In this document: positions 44,160-54,923 of the stretch, in pieces
Position numbering within the stretch: the stretch's first letter is position 1
Layout of the letters: every line of letters starts with the position of its first letter
NCBI RefSeq assembly: GCF_021390435.2
Contig: NZ_JAJVCN010000003.1
Coordinates: 1,679,501 to 1,743,500, forward strand
DNA: 64,000 nucleotides
From: Kibdelosporangium philippinense
GTDB taxonomy: Bacteria; Actinomycetota; Actinomycetes; Mycobacteriales; Pseudonocardiaceae
Direction of reading: 5' to 3'
Translations under genes and position numbers: made by a program
Notes under the pieces: generated by a model
Told to the model about the DNA's origin: nothing
The model's database searches: none
What the model saw: only the letters and a program-made list of their open reading frames with translations

Positions 44160-45305
44160 ATGTCGACACCAACAGTGAACCCATCGCATGTCGACTTCGA
44201 CGACGACGGTTACAAACCGGGTCTCGAAGGAGTCATCGCGTTTCGGACAGAGATCGCCGAACCGGACCGGGATGGCGGCGCGTTGCGTTACCGCGGCGTG
44301 GACATCGAAGATCTGGTCGGCCACGTGACATTCGGCAACGTATGGGCACTTCTTGTGGACGGCCGCTTCGGCCCGGGACTGCCACCGGCTGAGCCGTTCC
44401 CGATCCCAGTGCACACCGGTGATGTCCGGGTCGACGTACAGGCGGCACTGGCGATGCTGGCGCCAATCTGGGGTTTCCAGCCGTTGCTGGATATCACGGA
44501 CCTGGAAGCGCGTGGCCAGCTCGCGCGCGCATCGGTGATGGCACTGTCCTATGTGGCGCAATCGGCCCGCGGCATCGGCCATCCTGCCGTGCCGCAGAGC
44601 CGGATCAACGAGTGCGACACGATCACCGAACGCTTCATGACCCGCTGGCGCGGCGAGCCGGATCCCGCGCACATCAAGGCAATCGACGCGTACTGGGTGT
44701 CCGCGGCGGAGCATGGCATGAACGCTTCGACGTTTACCGCTCGTGTGATCGCTTCGACTGGGGCGGACGTGGCGGCTGCTTTGTCGGGTGGGATCGGGGC
44801 TATGTCTGGGCCTTTGCACGGTGGTGCGCCGGCTCGCGTGCTGCCGATGATTGAGGCTGTTGAGCGTTCGGGGGATGCTCGGGGGTACGTGAAGGGGATC
44901 CTTGACCGCGGTGAGCGGCTGATGGGGTTCGGGCACAGGGTTTATCGCGCTGAGGATCCGCGGGCTCGCGTTCTTCGGCGGACTTGCCGGGAGCTTGGGG
45001 CTGCTCGTTATGAGGCTGCGGCGGCTTTGGAGCAGGCGGCTTTGGCCGAGTTGCGGGAGCGTCGGCCGGATCGGGCCATCGAGACGAACGTGGAGTTCTG
45101 GGCCGCGGTGATTTTGGACTTCGCCGAGGTTCCGCCGCACATGATGCCCGCTATGTTCACGTGTGCTCGTACGGCTGGGTGGTGCGCGCACATCCTTGAG
45201 CAGAAGCAGACCGGGCGGTTGATCAGGCCTTCGGCTCGGTACATCGGGCCTGATGCGCGCAAGCCTGAGGCTGTCGAGGGCTGGGACAGCATCGCCCACC
45301 AGTGA
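44160..45305 (+). CDS. citA: Citrate synthase 2 (CitA type)
   Basis: A 381-residue short citrate synthase, close in pattern to mycobacterial CitA (GLEGVIAFRTEIAEPD, GALRYRGVDIEDLV, GPLHGGAPARVLPM, LMGFGHRVYRAEDPRARVL). At the usual catalytic Asp position it has Glu (ETNVEFW), as in other CitA proteins. GGGAAAGG precedes the ATG. From about 44755 to the stop, third positions become richer in T than in the first half. Copy 3 of the long palindrome starts 18 bases after the stop. Confidence 0.92.
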   Translation: MSTPTVNPSHVDFDDDGYKPGLEGVIAFRTEIAEPDRDGGALRYRGVDIEDLVGHVTFGNVWALLVDGRFGPGLPPAEPFPIPVHTGDVRVDVQAALAMLAPIWGFQPLLDITDLEARGQLARASVMALSYVAQSARGIGHPAVPQSRINECDTITERFMTRWRGEPDPAHIKAIDAYWVSAAEHGMNASTFTARVIASTGADVAAALSGGIGAMSGPLHGGAPARVLPMIEAVERSGDARGYVKGILDRGERLMGFGHRVYRAEDPRARVLRRTCRELGAARYEAAAALEQAALAELRERRPDRAIETNVEFWAAVILDFAEVPPHMMPAMFTCARTAGWCAHILEQKQTGRLIRPSARYIGPDARKPEAVEGWDSIAHQ

Positions 45306-45322
45306 GCCACCACAGTTCAGGA

Positions 45323-45368
45323 CTCGTGAGTGGTTATGCGGGTTAGAACCCGCATAACCACTCACGAG
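45323..45368. repeat. GTGAGTGGTTA palindrome, copy 3
   Basis: A perfect 46-base palindrome: CTCGTGAGTGGTTA outer arm, TGCGGGTT inner arm, AG centre and the exact complement. It lies between citA (stop 45305) and the P450 gene, which read the same way. There is no T-run, so if it terminates citA transcription it must do so by another route than the classical one. Confidence 0.85.
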
Positions 45369-45386
45369 ACCACTCACCCCTTGTGG

Positions 45387-45422
45387 TGAACATTTCTGTA
45401 CAGTTATGAACAGAGATGTTCA
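45387..45422. promoter_or_regulatory. Two tandem 16-base operators upstream of the P450 gene
   Basis: TGAACA-N4-TGTTCA (45407-45422) is a perfect inverted repeat; TGAACA-N4-TGTACA (45387-45402) is a near copy, 20 bases centre to centre. Together they build a larger symmetric structure with GGTGAACAT at 45385 and ATGTTCACC at 45416. A TetR-type dimer-pair is the likely ligand, but no regulator gene is adjacent. The sites end 17 bases before the P450 start. Confidence 0.7.
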
Positions 45423-45438
45423 CCAGGGAGGGGCAACG

Positions 45439-46683
45439 ATGTTGTCGTTCAGTGATGTCCGAGGGATCGCCACCGCCCTCACCACTCGGGCTGCTGCTCG
45501 GGTGCTTGCCGAGGCCGGTGATCTCATCGCCGCCACCGACACCAAGAGGTTTCACGACAACCCATATCCAGTGCTCGAACGCATGCGCGCCAAGGGTCCG
45601 GTCTACCGTGGCCTTTCCGGCATGTATGCCCTCACTTCGCATTCGCTGATCTCTCAGGCGCTCAAGCATCCGCAGGTGAAAGTTCAGCCGCTGCCAGGGA
45701 AGCGTGACCCGTTCACGCTGGGCACGAATGCCCTTGAGGGCTCCTTTGTTGTCCTTGATGCGCCGGATCACACGCGGCTGCGCAGGATCACGGCCCCTGC
45801 CTTTCGGCCGAAGATGATGCGGGAATTACGCGGCAGGATCGAGGCGACCACTCATCGCTTGCTTGACCACGTTGGCACTGAGTTCGATCTCATGGCTGAC
45901 TTCGCCAATCCCCTGCCGATCACTGTCATCAGTGATCTGCTTGGTATTCCTGCCAATGAGACCGGGCGGTTCGCGAGGTACGGCATGATCATCGCTGAGG
46001 CGTTCGACGGGTTGAACTCTCCGGCGAAGGTGCGGGAGTACAACACGGCCTATGCCGACATCAGGCAGTTGTTCTCTCGGCTCATGGCTGAGCGTCGGGT
46101 CGATCCGGGTGACGATGTGATCAGCATTCTTGTCGCGGCGGAGACCGAGGACAGGATGACCGCCGATGAGTTCATGACCACGTGCATGCTTCTGCTCATC
46201 GCTGGGTTTGAGACGACCGTCAACATGATCGGCAACGCCGCCGTTCTGTTCAGTGAGCACCCTGAGCAGTGGGAACTTCTCAAGGCACAGCCGGATCTTG
46301 CCACCAATGTCGTCGAGGAAGTTCTGCGCTACGAATCTCCTGTGCCTGTCCTCATGCGGTTCACGCACGACCTCGTTCAGCTTGATGGCGGGGAGGTTCC
46401 TGCTGGCGCGTCCGTGCTTTTCATGCTTGGCGCCGCCAATCGGGATCCGGCGGTTTTTCCTGAGCCACATCGGTTTGACATCACCAGGTCCGGGTCCGTC
46501 GAGCATCTCGCGTTTGGGGGCGGTGTGCATTACTGCCTTGGCGCTCCACTGTCTCGTTTGGAGGGTGATGTCGCCTTTCGGGCTATGGCTGAACGGTTTG
46601 CCACCATCAAGCTCAACGGTGTTCCCGCTCGCCGGCTTTCGTCGAGCATCCGTGGGTTCAGTGCTATCCCTGTCCGGGTCTGA
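45439..46683 (+). CDS. Cytochrome P450
   Basis: A 414-residue haem monooxygenase. The ATG at 45439 follows GGGAGGGG. The I-helix motif is LLIAGFETTVN, the K-helix EEVLRYESPV (ExxR) and the haem loop FGGGVHYCLGAPLSRLE with the Cys ligand. Subtype resembles bacterial CYP107-like enzymes acting on macrolides or fatty acids; no ferredoxin gene is beside it and no biosynthetic cluster is in the window. Third positions are visibly richer in T than in most neighbours. The tandem operators upstream suggest an inducible detoxification role. Confidence 0.92.
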   Translation: MLSFSDVRGIATALTTRAAARVLAEAGDLIAATDTKRFHDNPYPVLERMRAKGPVYRGLSGMYALTSHSLISQALKHPQVKVQPLPGKRDPFTLGTNALEGSFVVLDAPDHTRLRRITAPAFRPKMMRELRGRIEATTHRLLDHVGTEFDLMADFANPLPITVISDLLGIPANETGRFARYGMIIAEAFDGLNSPAKVREYNTAYADIRQLFSRLMAERRVDPGDDVISILVAAETEDRMTADEFMTTCMLLLIAGFETTVNMIGNAAVLFSEHPEQWELLKAQPDLATNVVEEVLRYESPVPVLMRFTHDLVQLDGGEVPAGASVLFMLGAANRDPAVFPEPHRFDITRSGSVEHLAFGGGVHYCLGAPLSRLEGDVAFRAMAERFATIKLNGVPARRLSSSIRGFSAIPVRV

Positions 46684-46766
46684 CTGCTTGTCCTCCGATC
46701 GGTGGACATGGGGATTCAGTCCTGTGGTTGTCCCGCCGGCCCCCGGATTCCATGAGCATTGCGGAC

Positions 46767-47603
46767 ATGACAGCGATACAGGTTCGGGGGCTGCGTAAGG
46801 CTTACCCGACGATCCAGGCTGTTGCCGGGATCGACTTGCGGATCGACCGCGGCGAGGTGTTCGCGTTACTCGGTCCCAATGGGGCCGGTAAGACAACGAC
46901 TGTGGAAATCCTTGAGGGACATCGGAAACGGGATGCTGGCACGGTTTCCGTGCTCGGTCAGGATCCGGGTACGGCCGGCCGGGCTTGGCGGGCGCGGTTG
47001 GGGATCGTGCTGCAGACCGCGACCGATGCCGCCGAACTGTCCGTCAGGGAGACGATCCAGCATTTCGCGCGTTACTACCCTCGGCCTCGGCAGCCTGAGG
47101 AGGTCTTGGAACTGTGTGGCCTCAAGGAAAAGGCGGGCGCTCGGGTGAAAGGGCTGTCCGGCGGTCAGCGCAGGCGGCTCGATGTCGCGCTCGGCATCAT
47201 CGGCACGCCTGAGCTGCTTTTCCTCGACGAGCCGACGACCGGGTTCGATCCGGAGGCACGCAGGCAGTTCTGGAGTCTGATCCAGAAGCTCGCCGCCGAC
47301 GGTACGACCATCGTGCTGACCACTCACTATCTTGACGAGGCCGAGGCGCTGGCCGACCGGGTCGCGGTGATCGCCAAGGGGGAGATCGTCGCCGAGGGAA
47401 CGCCTGCCGAACTCGGCGGGCGCTCGACGCGGCATGCCACCGTGCGCTGGGTTGACCAGAACGGGGAACAGCAGGTCCAGACCGCTACGCCGACCAAGTT
47501 GATCGGCGAGCTCTCCCGTGGGGGTGGAGAGCTCGCTGGGCTGACCGTCGCAAGGCCGACGCTCGAAGACGTTTACCTCGACCTGGTCGGAGGCAGCCGA
47601 TGA
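46767..47603 (+). CDS. ABC-2 exporter ATPase (DrrA-like)
   Basis: A 278-residue ATPase from the ATG at 46767 (MTAIQVRGLRKAYP); ATGs at 46752 and 46728 are alternatives and none has a good ribosome-binding site. Walker A GPNGAGKTTT, signature LSGGQRRRLDVAL, Walker B LLFLDEPTTGFDP and switch LTTHYLDEAE. It powers the permease encoded next. The operon continues with a histidine kinase and response regulator, all overlapping by four bases, so export and sensing are made together. Confidence 0.88.
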   Translation: MTAIQVRGLRKAYPTIQAVAGIDLRIDRGEVFALLGPNGAGKTTTVEILEGHRKRDAGTVSVLGQDPGTAGRAWRARLGIVLQTATDAAELSVRETIQHFARYYPRPRQPEEVLELCGLKEKAGARVKGLSGGQRRRLDVALGIIGTPELLFLDEPTTGFDPEARRQFWSLIQKLAADGTTIVLTTHYLDEAEALADRVAVIAKGEIVAEGTPAELGGRSTRHATVRWVDQNGEQQVQTATPTKLIGELSRGGGELAGLTVARPTLEDVYLDLVGGSR

Positions 47604-48412
47604 CCACCTTGACATTGCCTTCGCCGATCAGCATCGGGCTCGCGCGCGGGCTCACCGAGCTGAAATTGTTCTTCCGCACCAAGGAACAGGCGATTTTCAC
47701 GTTCGCCTTCCCCGCCGGGATCCTCGCCGTGCTCGGGTCAGTGTTCAGCCAGGTCTACGAGGACACTGGGGTTTCCTCAAGCCAGGTACTCACCGCGAGC
47801 ATGGTCGGTGCCGGCATCATCGCGACCTCGTTCGTGAACCTGAGTGTCAGCGTCGCGCTCGACCGTGAGGACGGCACCCTGATGCGGCTACGCGGCACGC
47901 CGATGCCCGCGGTGTCCTACTTCCTCGGCAAGATCATCTTGGTGTTCGTCGCCAGCCTCGCCGAGACCGTGCTGGTTCTCGTGGTCGGTGTCGGGCTGTT
48001 CGGGTTGGACCTGCCGACCGATCCGGCCAAGTGGCTGACGTTCGCGTGGGTCTTCGTGCTCGCCGTGGTCAGCTGCTCACTGATCGGCATCTTCACCGCG
48101 TCGCTTGCCAAATCCGCGTCGAGCGCGTCGGCCGTGGCGAACCTGCCGTACGTCGGCCTGCAGTTCATCTCCGGCGTCTACATGAACCCGATCACCTGGC
48201 TGCCCGCGGGTATGGTCACGGTGGCGTCGTTCTTCCCGGTCAAGTGGGCGGCACAGGGCTTCCGGTCGGTTTTCCTGCCGGACAGCATGACGAAGTACGA
48301 AATGGCGGGGTCATGGGAACTGGGCAAGACGGCACTGGTCCTTGGCGCCTGGTGCGTCGTCGGGCTCGTGCTGTGCCTGATGACGTTCCGGTGGAGCGAC
48401 AAACGAGCGTGA
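47600..48412 (+). CDS. ABC-2 exporter permease (DrrB-like)
   Basis: A 270-residue membrane protein with six segments. After LARGLTELKLFFRTKEQ at the cytoplasmic N-terminus, the ABC-2 domain includes ALDREDGTLMRLRGTPM and the late GVYMNPITWLPAGM segment. ATG overlaps the ATPase stop; its own stop overlaps the kinase GTG. It probably exports a lipophilic antibiotic or lipid; no clue to the substrate is present. Confidence 0.87.
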   Translation: MTTLTLPSPISIGLARGLTELKLFFRTKEQAIFTFAFPAGILAVLGSVFSQVYEDTGVSSSQVLTASMVGAGIIATSFVNLSVSVALDREDGTLMRLRGTPMPAVSYFLGKIILVFVASLAETVLVLVVGVGLFGLDLPTDPAKWLTFAWVFVLAVVSCSLIGIFTASLAKSASSASAVANLPYVGLQFISGVYMNPITWLPAGMVTVASFFPVKWAAQGFRSVFLPDSMTKYEMAGSWELGKTALVLGAWCVVGLVLCLMTFRWSDKRA

Positions 48413-49568
48413 CCGACGCCGCTGATCGCTACTTCTGGCTGTGGGACACGTTTTTCGCGTTCGTCTACGTCGCGGTCGTCTGTTTGGTGCTGTTCGTCGC
48501 CAACGGGGTGACCGCGGCGGAACGCTACGGCTCGGTCGGGTTGCTGACCGTGATCCTGCTGCTGTACGTGTTCCTGGCCAGGCGCGAACTCGTCACCGAG
48601 CGGCTCGGCTGGCGGCGCAACCTGTTCATCGCGACACTGTTCGGCTGCATCGTCGGATCGTCGGTGCTTGTTCCGCTCAGCATGTACTCGTTCTTCGCCG
48701 TGGTGCCGTTGCTGTTCATGACACTCCGGTTGTTCCCGGCGATCGTGCTGACCGCGGCGTCGATCTTCACCTCGATGATGATCTCGCTGGTCTGGGATCC
48801 CGGTTCGAGCATCCTCAACGCGGTCATCCCGCTGGCGATCAGCGTGTCGTTCTCGGTGATGATCGGTGTCTGGATCCACAAGGTGATCGACGAGAGCGTC
48901 GAACGCCGCGACCTGATCAAACAGCTGGAGGACAGCCAGGCCGAGGTCTCCCGGCTGTCGCACGAGGCAGGCGTCGCCGGGGAGCGGGAACGGCTGGCAG
49001 GCGAGATCCACGACACCCTCGCGCAAGGTTTCACCAGCATCATCACCCTGGTGCAGGCGGCGGAATCGGAGCTCGGCCGGGACGAATCTCAGGTACGCAA
49101 GCATTTGTCGCTCGCGGTGCGGACCGCACGGGAGAACCTGGCCGAATCCCGTGCCTTGGTCGCGGCTCTCGCGCCCGCTGAACTGACCGAAAGTTCTGTC
49201 CTGGACGCCATCCGGCGCCAGGCAAGCAAGCTGACTGAGGAAACCGGTGTCGCGGCCGAGGTGGTCGTGCAGGGCGACCGGCGGCCGCTGACCACCGGGA
49301 TTGACGTAGTACTGCTGCGGACCGCGCAGGAAACACTGTCCAATGTGCGCAAACACGCGGACGCGGACAGCGTCGAGATTGTACTGTCCTATCAGGAGGG
49401 TTCAGTTGTCCTCTTGGTCACGGACGACGGCAAGGGTTTCGATCCGTCGGCGGCGACCAGTGGGTTCGGGTTACGCGGCATGCGGTCGCGGATCGACCAG
49501 GTCGGCGGCTCGTTGTCGGTGACAAGCTCGCCAGGCGCGGGCACCACGGTCGAACTGGAGGTCTGCAC

Positions 49569-49572
<4 letters not shown>
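48409..49572 (+). CDS. NarL-partner sensor histidine kinase (HisKA_3)
   Basis: A 387-residue kinase. The N-terminal ~165 residues are about six membrane segments with short loops, so the signal is sensed in or near the membrane. After a coiled linker comes the HisKA_3 phosphoacceptor ERERLAGEIHDTLAQGF, then HATPase N-box TAQETLSNVRKHA and G-box VTDDGKGFDPSA and GFGLRGMRSR. GTG start is inside the permease stop. This LiaS/DesK-like layout with an ABC exporter is typical of membrane-drug response units. Confidence 0.88.
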
Positions 49573-50186
<614 letters not shown>

Positions 50187-50192
50187 AAAAGA

Positions 50193-50240
50193 CCTCGTGA
50201 GTGGTTAGTCGCGTTCTAACGCGGCTAACCACTCACGAGG
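50193..50240. repeat. GTGAGTGGTTA palindrome, copy 4
   Basis: A 48-base palindrome between the convergent response regulator and serC genes. The pairing is complete except for one T/G pair (50209/50224), a G-U wobble if transcribed rightwards but a mismatch if leftwards. The inner arm GTCGCGTT differs from other copies yet pairs. Its position serves both gene ends. Confidence 0.85.
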
Positions 50241-50254
50241 GTTGAGCTGGGGGT

Positions 50255-51400
<1,146 letters not shown>

Positions 51401-51479
51401 TCATGGATCGCATCTGGATCGAATTGAACTGCGACGGTACCGGCGCCGTTGCCGGGCGGTAACCAGTTTGTCATGTGGC

Positions 51480-52835
51480 CTAGCGTCGCGTACCCCACCC
51501 GTGAGGGTCGACACCCCCGGGGATGGGGCCAGCCGGTTCGTACGGACGGCGGGTGAACACGAACGTGGCCAGGTCGATATGCGTGACCTCGCCATTGGCG
51601 TCACGAACGACCTTGAGTGTTTCCCCAGCGTAATAGGCATCCAGACCGGTCCAGGTGCCGTCACCGGCTGGCTTGAACCGCGACGCGCGACCGCCCTGGA
51701 TCGGCACGAGGTCGAGCCACGCTTGGTCGAGCAGCCGCAGTTGGAAGGGCGCGGCGCCCCAGTACCAGACGCCCGTGAGATCGAGCAGGTCCTGGTTGAC
51801 GACCGTGGCCGGGGCCCATTCGGTCGGCAGCTGCGGCTCCTGCTCGTCCGCGATCTTCATCAGGTCGTACGACAGGCCCATGATCCCGACCCCGGACGTG
51901 GCGTTGGTCAGCACCAACGACCCGGTTCCGCTGGACGTGTCGGTGAGCGCGCACGCCAGGAAGCCCGGCATCGACCCGGTGTGACCGGCCAACCGTCGCC
52001 CGGAATCGCGTACGAGCTGCAGGCCGAGCCCGAACCCGCCCGTCCAGTGGTCGCCGTCGTCCACCATCACCGGCGCCCGCATCTCAGCCATGGTGTCCGG
52101 GTGCAGCACGTCGCCGGTGTCGCCTGCGATCAGCCGCAACCAGCGGGCGAGGTCGTTGAGGGTCGACCACAACTGGCCCGCGGGCGCCATTGCCCCGGCA
52201 TCCGGCGCCGGTTCCGGCAGCAGCACGTCGGCGTGTGGATGGACCGCCCAGCCCAGGGCATGCGGGGCTTCGGGGTGCGGGGTTGTCCGTGTCATCTCCA
52301 AGGGCACGAGCAGCTCTCGGTTGACCGCCTCCAGCCAGCTCACGCCCCGGTGGCGCGAAACGAGTTCACCCAAGGCGCCGTAGCCGACGTTGGAGTAGTG
52401 CAGCTTGCTGCCCGCTCGCAGCACCAGGTGCTCCGGCCCGAGGCTGGCCTGCAGCGCCGCCCAGTCCGACCCTGGCGACCGCTCCCACCAGACGCCGGGC
52501 GACTCGGCGGTCAAGCCGCCCGTGTGCGAGAGCAGCTGAGCAAGCGTTCGGTCGCCCATGACCGTGCCGGGAACGTGCTTGTCGAGCGGGTCGTTGAGAT
52601 CGAGCTTGCCTTCATCACGCAGCCGCATGACCAGGACCGCGATGAACGTCTTGGTGATCGACCCGATCCGGTACTGCGTGTCCGGCCCCGGCACCTCGCC
52701 GTCGACGCGGCCACGCGCGCCGGACCACACCAGCCCACCCTCCCGGACAACCGCCGCGACCAGGGACGGAGCACGGCAGGTCGCCTGCTCGTGCGCGACG
52801 CGGCGAAGCAGGGCCAGCTCAGTTGAAGGCAGCAT
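51480..52835 (-). CDS. Beta-lactamase-fold serine hydrolase
   Basis: A 451-residue protein of the class C/esterase/DD-peptidase group. Ser nucleophile motif SITK, second motif YSNVGYG and third GHTGSMPG are all present. There is no signal peptide, so it is likely cytoplasmic or intracellular and an esterase/peptidase more than a true beta-lactamase. A ~120-residue C-terminal beta domain follows the catalytic part. Confidence 0.85.
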   Translation of the reverse strand: MLPSTELALLRRVAHEQATCRAPSLVAAVVREGGLVWSGARGRVDGEVPGPDTQYRIGSITKTFIAVLVMRLRDEGKLDLNDPLDKHVPGTVMGDRTLAQLLSHTGGLTAESPGVWWERSPGSDWAALQASLGPEHLVLRAGSKLHYSNVGYGALGELVSRHRGVSWLEAVNRELLVPLEMTRTTPHPEAPHALGWAVHPHADVLLPEPAPDAGAMAPAGQLWSTLNDLARWLRLIAGDTGDVLHPDTMAEMRAPVMVDDGDHWTGGFGLGLQLVRDSGRRLAGHTGSMPGFLACALTDTSSGTGSLVLTNATSGVGIMGLSYDLMKIADEQEPQLPTEWAPATVVNQDLLDLTGVWYWGAAPFQLRLLDQAWLDLVPIQGGRASRFKPAGDGTWTGLDAYYAGETLKVVRDANGEVTHIDLATFVFTRRPYEPAGPIPGGVDPHGWGTRR

Positions 52836-52895
52836 GCCGTGATTCTCGCCTGCTTCGCTGGGAGCGCGCCCGCGCCTAGGGCATCAACGGTGTCT

Positions 52896-53477
52896 ATGGG
52901 CAAGAATGCCCGAGTGAAATGGGCACGAGCCAGCCATCATCTGCGGACCCTTGCCGACGAGTGTGCCCGGATGCACGCGGTTTCCGGCCGGATCGAGTCT
53001 TTGTCGGTCGTGCAGCTTTGGGCATTTGGCGACGTCGTGGCCTCGAACGCGGACTTGGACTTCGCTGAGGTGGCGTTGGTGGTTGACGTGCCTGAGGTTC
53101 CTTGGCTGTCCGTTCCGGACGGTGGGACATGGTGGAGCCGTTCGGCACGCCTGAAAGATCCGCTGCGCGCGTTTTGGCGATCGTCGCGTGTTCCGGTTTG
53201 GAACCACCGGATCGTTCAGCCCGTGCTTTTGTGGGACGTGGAGAACGGTGTTGCCGAGGATGCTTTCAGTGACCTTGGCGGGTTTCGGGTTGCCGCGCCA
53301 AGTCCTGACGAGCTTCGGGACCGGCTGGACTTGGAGTTGGCGACCAGCCTCAAGGCCATGCGTGCGGCGGCGGAGGTTTACGAGACGACCCGGTGGAGCC
53401 CGCGGAAGTTGGAACCTGTGGCCGACGATCTGCATGCGGTAACCAAGGGCTACTTGGACATCCTCGACGCACGCTAG
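52896..53477 (+). CDS. DUF7711-like protein
   Basis: A 193-residue soluble protein, probably from the ATG at 52896 (a GTG at 52914 is the alternative; neither has a clear ribosome-binding site). Pattern: LRTLADECARM, VVQLWAFGDVV, WNHRIVQPVLLWD, APSPDELRDRLD and KLEPVADDLHAVTKGYLDILD. This matches a Pseudonocardiaceae family (DUF7711) of unknown function, with a possible link to Trp/His-rich ligand pockets. It ends four bases inside the convergent small gene. Confidence 0.65.
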   Translation: MGKNARVKWARASHHLRTLADECARMHAVSGRIESLSVVQLWAFGDVVASNADLDFAEVALVVDVPEVPWLSVPDGGTWWSRSARLKDPLRAFWRSSRVPVWNHRIVQPVLLWDVENGVAEDAFSDLGGFRVAAPSPDELRDRLDLELATSLKAMRAAAEVYETTRWSPRKLEPVADDLHAVTKGYLDILDAR

Positions 53478-53719
53478 TCCGCGACAGCCGCCTGCCACGC
53501 TCGGAAGTCCGCTTCACCGTGAAGATACTTGCCTGGCGCCACTTGCAGATCGGCGCCAGCCAGATATCCGAGCGCTTCCCACAACTTGGCGGGGTAGCGC
53601 TCATCGTCAACGACCATGGGCCATGCCCAGTCGGCGGCTTCCTCGCGGCTGACCTCGCCACTCACCAGGCCAGCGAGCAAACGCTTGGCCTCGGCGAAGG
53701 TGGCGTCCAGGTCGGTCAC
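53474..53719 (-). CDS. Small soluble protein of unknown function
   Basis: An 81-residue protein from the GTG at 53719 (VTDLDATFAEAKRLL). It is helical at the N-terminus and has a Trp-rich second half (EEAADWAWPMVVDDERYPAKLWEALGYLAGADLQ). No family recognised. It may be a small regulatory or immunity-like protein; this is speculation. It runs convergent to the DUF7711-like gene with a four-base overlap. Confidence 0.6.
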   Translation of the reverse strand: MTDLDATFAEAKRLLAGLVSGEVSREEAADWAWPMVVDDERYPAKLWEALGYLAGADLQVAPGKYLHGEADFRAWQAAVAD

Positions 53720-53732
53720 GACACCGATTCTG

Positions 53733-54434
53733 CTAGATCGGGCGCCGTTTCTGGTGTGAATTAACGGCTTCACGCAGGGCCGAACCCGCGCCTTCGACAA
53801 TGGGCGCGCCGTGGCCGAAGCACGCGGTCTCCACGTCCAACTCGGCCAGCCGCCGGAAACCTGCCAGAGCCTGATCCTCGTCCTGGTTGAACACCCCGAG
53901 CATCACGCCGCCTTCGTTCGCCACGGTGTCGCCGGTGAACAGGACCTTGTGCTCGGGCAGGTAGATCGCGATGCTGCCGGGCGTGTGCCCGGCCACGTGC
54001 AAGATCTGCGCGCCACCGCCGAAATCGAGCACCTCGCCGCCAGCCAGCTCGACATCCACTGTAGACGGTGGCACCACTATTTCCGGGACACCAAGGGACT
54101 GAACATGTTCCCAGATCGGCTTGTCGAACTCGGTCAAGACCGGCGGTGCCGGGCGTGCCTCGCCCCGGACGACTGCCGCGTCCGCCGCGTGGACGTGCAC
54201 CGGAGCACCATGCCGCGCGCGAATGTCCGCGGCTGAGCCGTGATGGTCTTCGTGGCCGTGGGTGATGAGAATTCGACGGATCGCCGAGCCTTGTACCGCT
54301 TCGGAAATCTCCTCCGCTGAACCCGGGATGCCGGTGTCTATCAAGGTGAATTCGTCGCCGTCCTGCCAGAGGTATGCCTGGCCGAACTTCAATGTCACGT
54401 GGTACAGAAACGGCCGCAGTGCCATGATCCCCAT
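53733..54434 (-). CDS. MBL-fold hydrolase
   Basis: A 233-residue metallo-hydrolase: THGHEDHHGSA (HxHxDH), VAGHTPGSIAIYL, FTGDTVANEGG and ACFGHGAPI give the ligand set of the glyoxalase II-like or lactonase branch. Start is at 54434 or three codons later at 54425, where GGGGAT precedes the ATG. Substrate unknown. Confidence 0.85.
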   Translation of the reverse strand: MGIMALRPFLYHVTLKFGQAYLWQDGDEFTLIDTGIPGSAEEISEAVQGSAIRRILITHGHEDHHGSAADIRARHGAPVHVHAADAAVVRGEARPAPPVLTEFDKPIWEHVQSLGVPEIVVPPSTVDVELAGGEVLDFGGGAQILHVAGHTPGSIAIYLPEHKVLFTGDTVANEGGVMLGVFNQDEDQALAGFRRLAELDVETACFGHGAPIVEGAGSALREAVNSHQKRRPI

Positions 54435-54494
54435 ATCGCCACGCTAGGCGGGGATCATGGCCGCGGCCATCTTTTTCACTGTGAGCGGACGGAA

Positions 54495-54923
54495 TCAGCG
54501 CATGGTTATCCGCGCGCACGCGTCGAACGCTTTGCCGACGGTCTTGGGATCCGTTGTGTACTTGATCCCTTCATCAACCCCGTCCGGCCGAGGGTCAGGA
54601 AACTCAGGCACACCGTTGTCACGCACGCACTTGGCCAGTTTCAGCTTCGCCGCGTACTCTTCCGGGGTGACCGGCAACGGCCCACCCTTGGTGTCCGGCA
54701 AGAACTTCGCACACTCCTTCTCGGCCTTGGCCAGCGTCGCCGCGCTCACGTCCAGCTTTTCCGTGCTTTCGTACGGCAGATCGGCCTTGTGCTCGATCAT
54801 GCACTTCTTGTAGTCCCGCATCTTGTCTATATCGGACTTGACGACACTACTCGGGACAGGCAACGCAGCCGAGTCAGGACTGCATGCAGCAAGCAATGCG
54901 GCCACAACCACTAGGCCCTTCAT
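54495..54923 (-). CDS. Lipoprotein with two CM(R/I)EH-type modules (operon end)
   Basis: A 142-residue lipoprotein (lipobox LLAACS). It contains two related Cys modules: YKKCMIEHKADLPYES and LAKCVRDNGVPEFPDPRPDG, the second closer to those of the larger lipoprotein encoded at the operon's other end. It overlaps the permease stop by four bases (ATGA) and so belongs to the MacAB-like operon. Function unknown; it may be a surface partner of the transporter. Confidence 0.7.
   Translation of the reverse strand: MKGLVVVAALLAACSPDSAALPVPSSVVKSDIDKMRDYKKCMIEHKADLPYESTEKLDVSAATLAKAEKECAKFLPDTKGGPLPVTPEEYAAKLKLAKCVRDNGVPEFPDPRPDGVDEGIKYTTDPKTVGKAFDACARITMR

Noticed and set aside
45406-46683. P450 starting at the ATG at 45406
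   Set aside because: That start lies inside the tandem operators and has no ribosome-binding site; the ATG at 45439 follows GGGAGGGG.
51480-52835. Antibiotic-resistance beta-lactamase
   Set aside because: There is no signal peptide and the motif set fits the broad serine esterase/peptidase group; resistance cannot be claimed.
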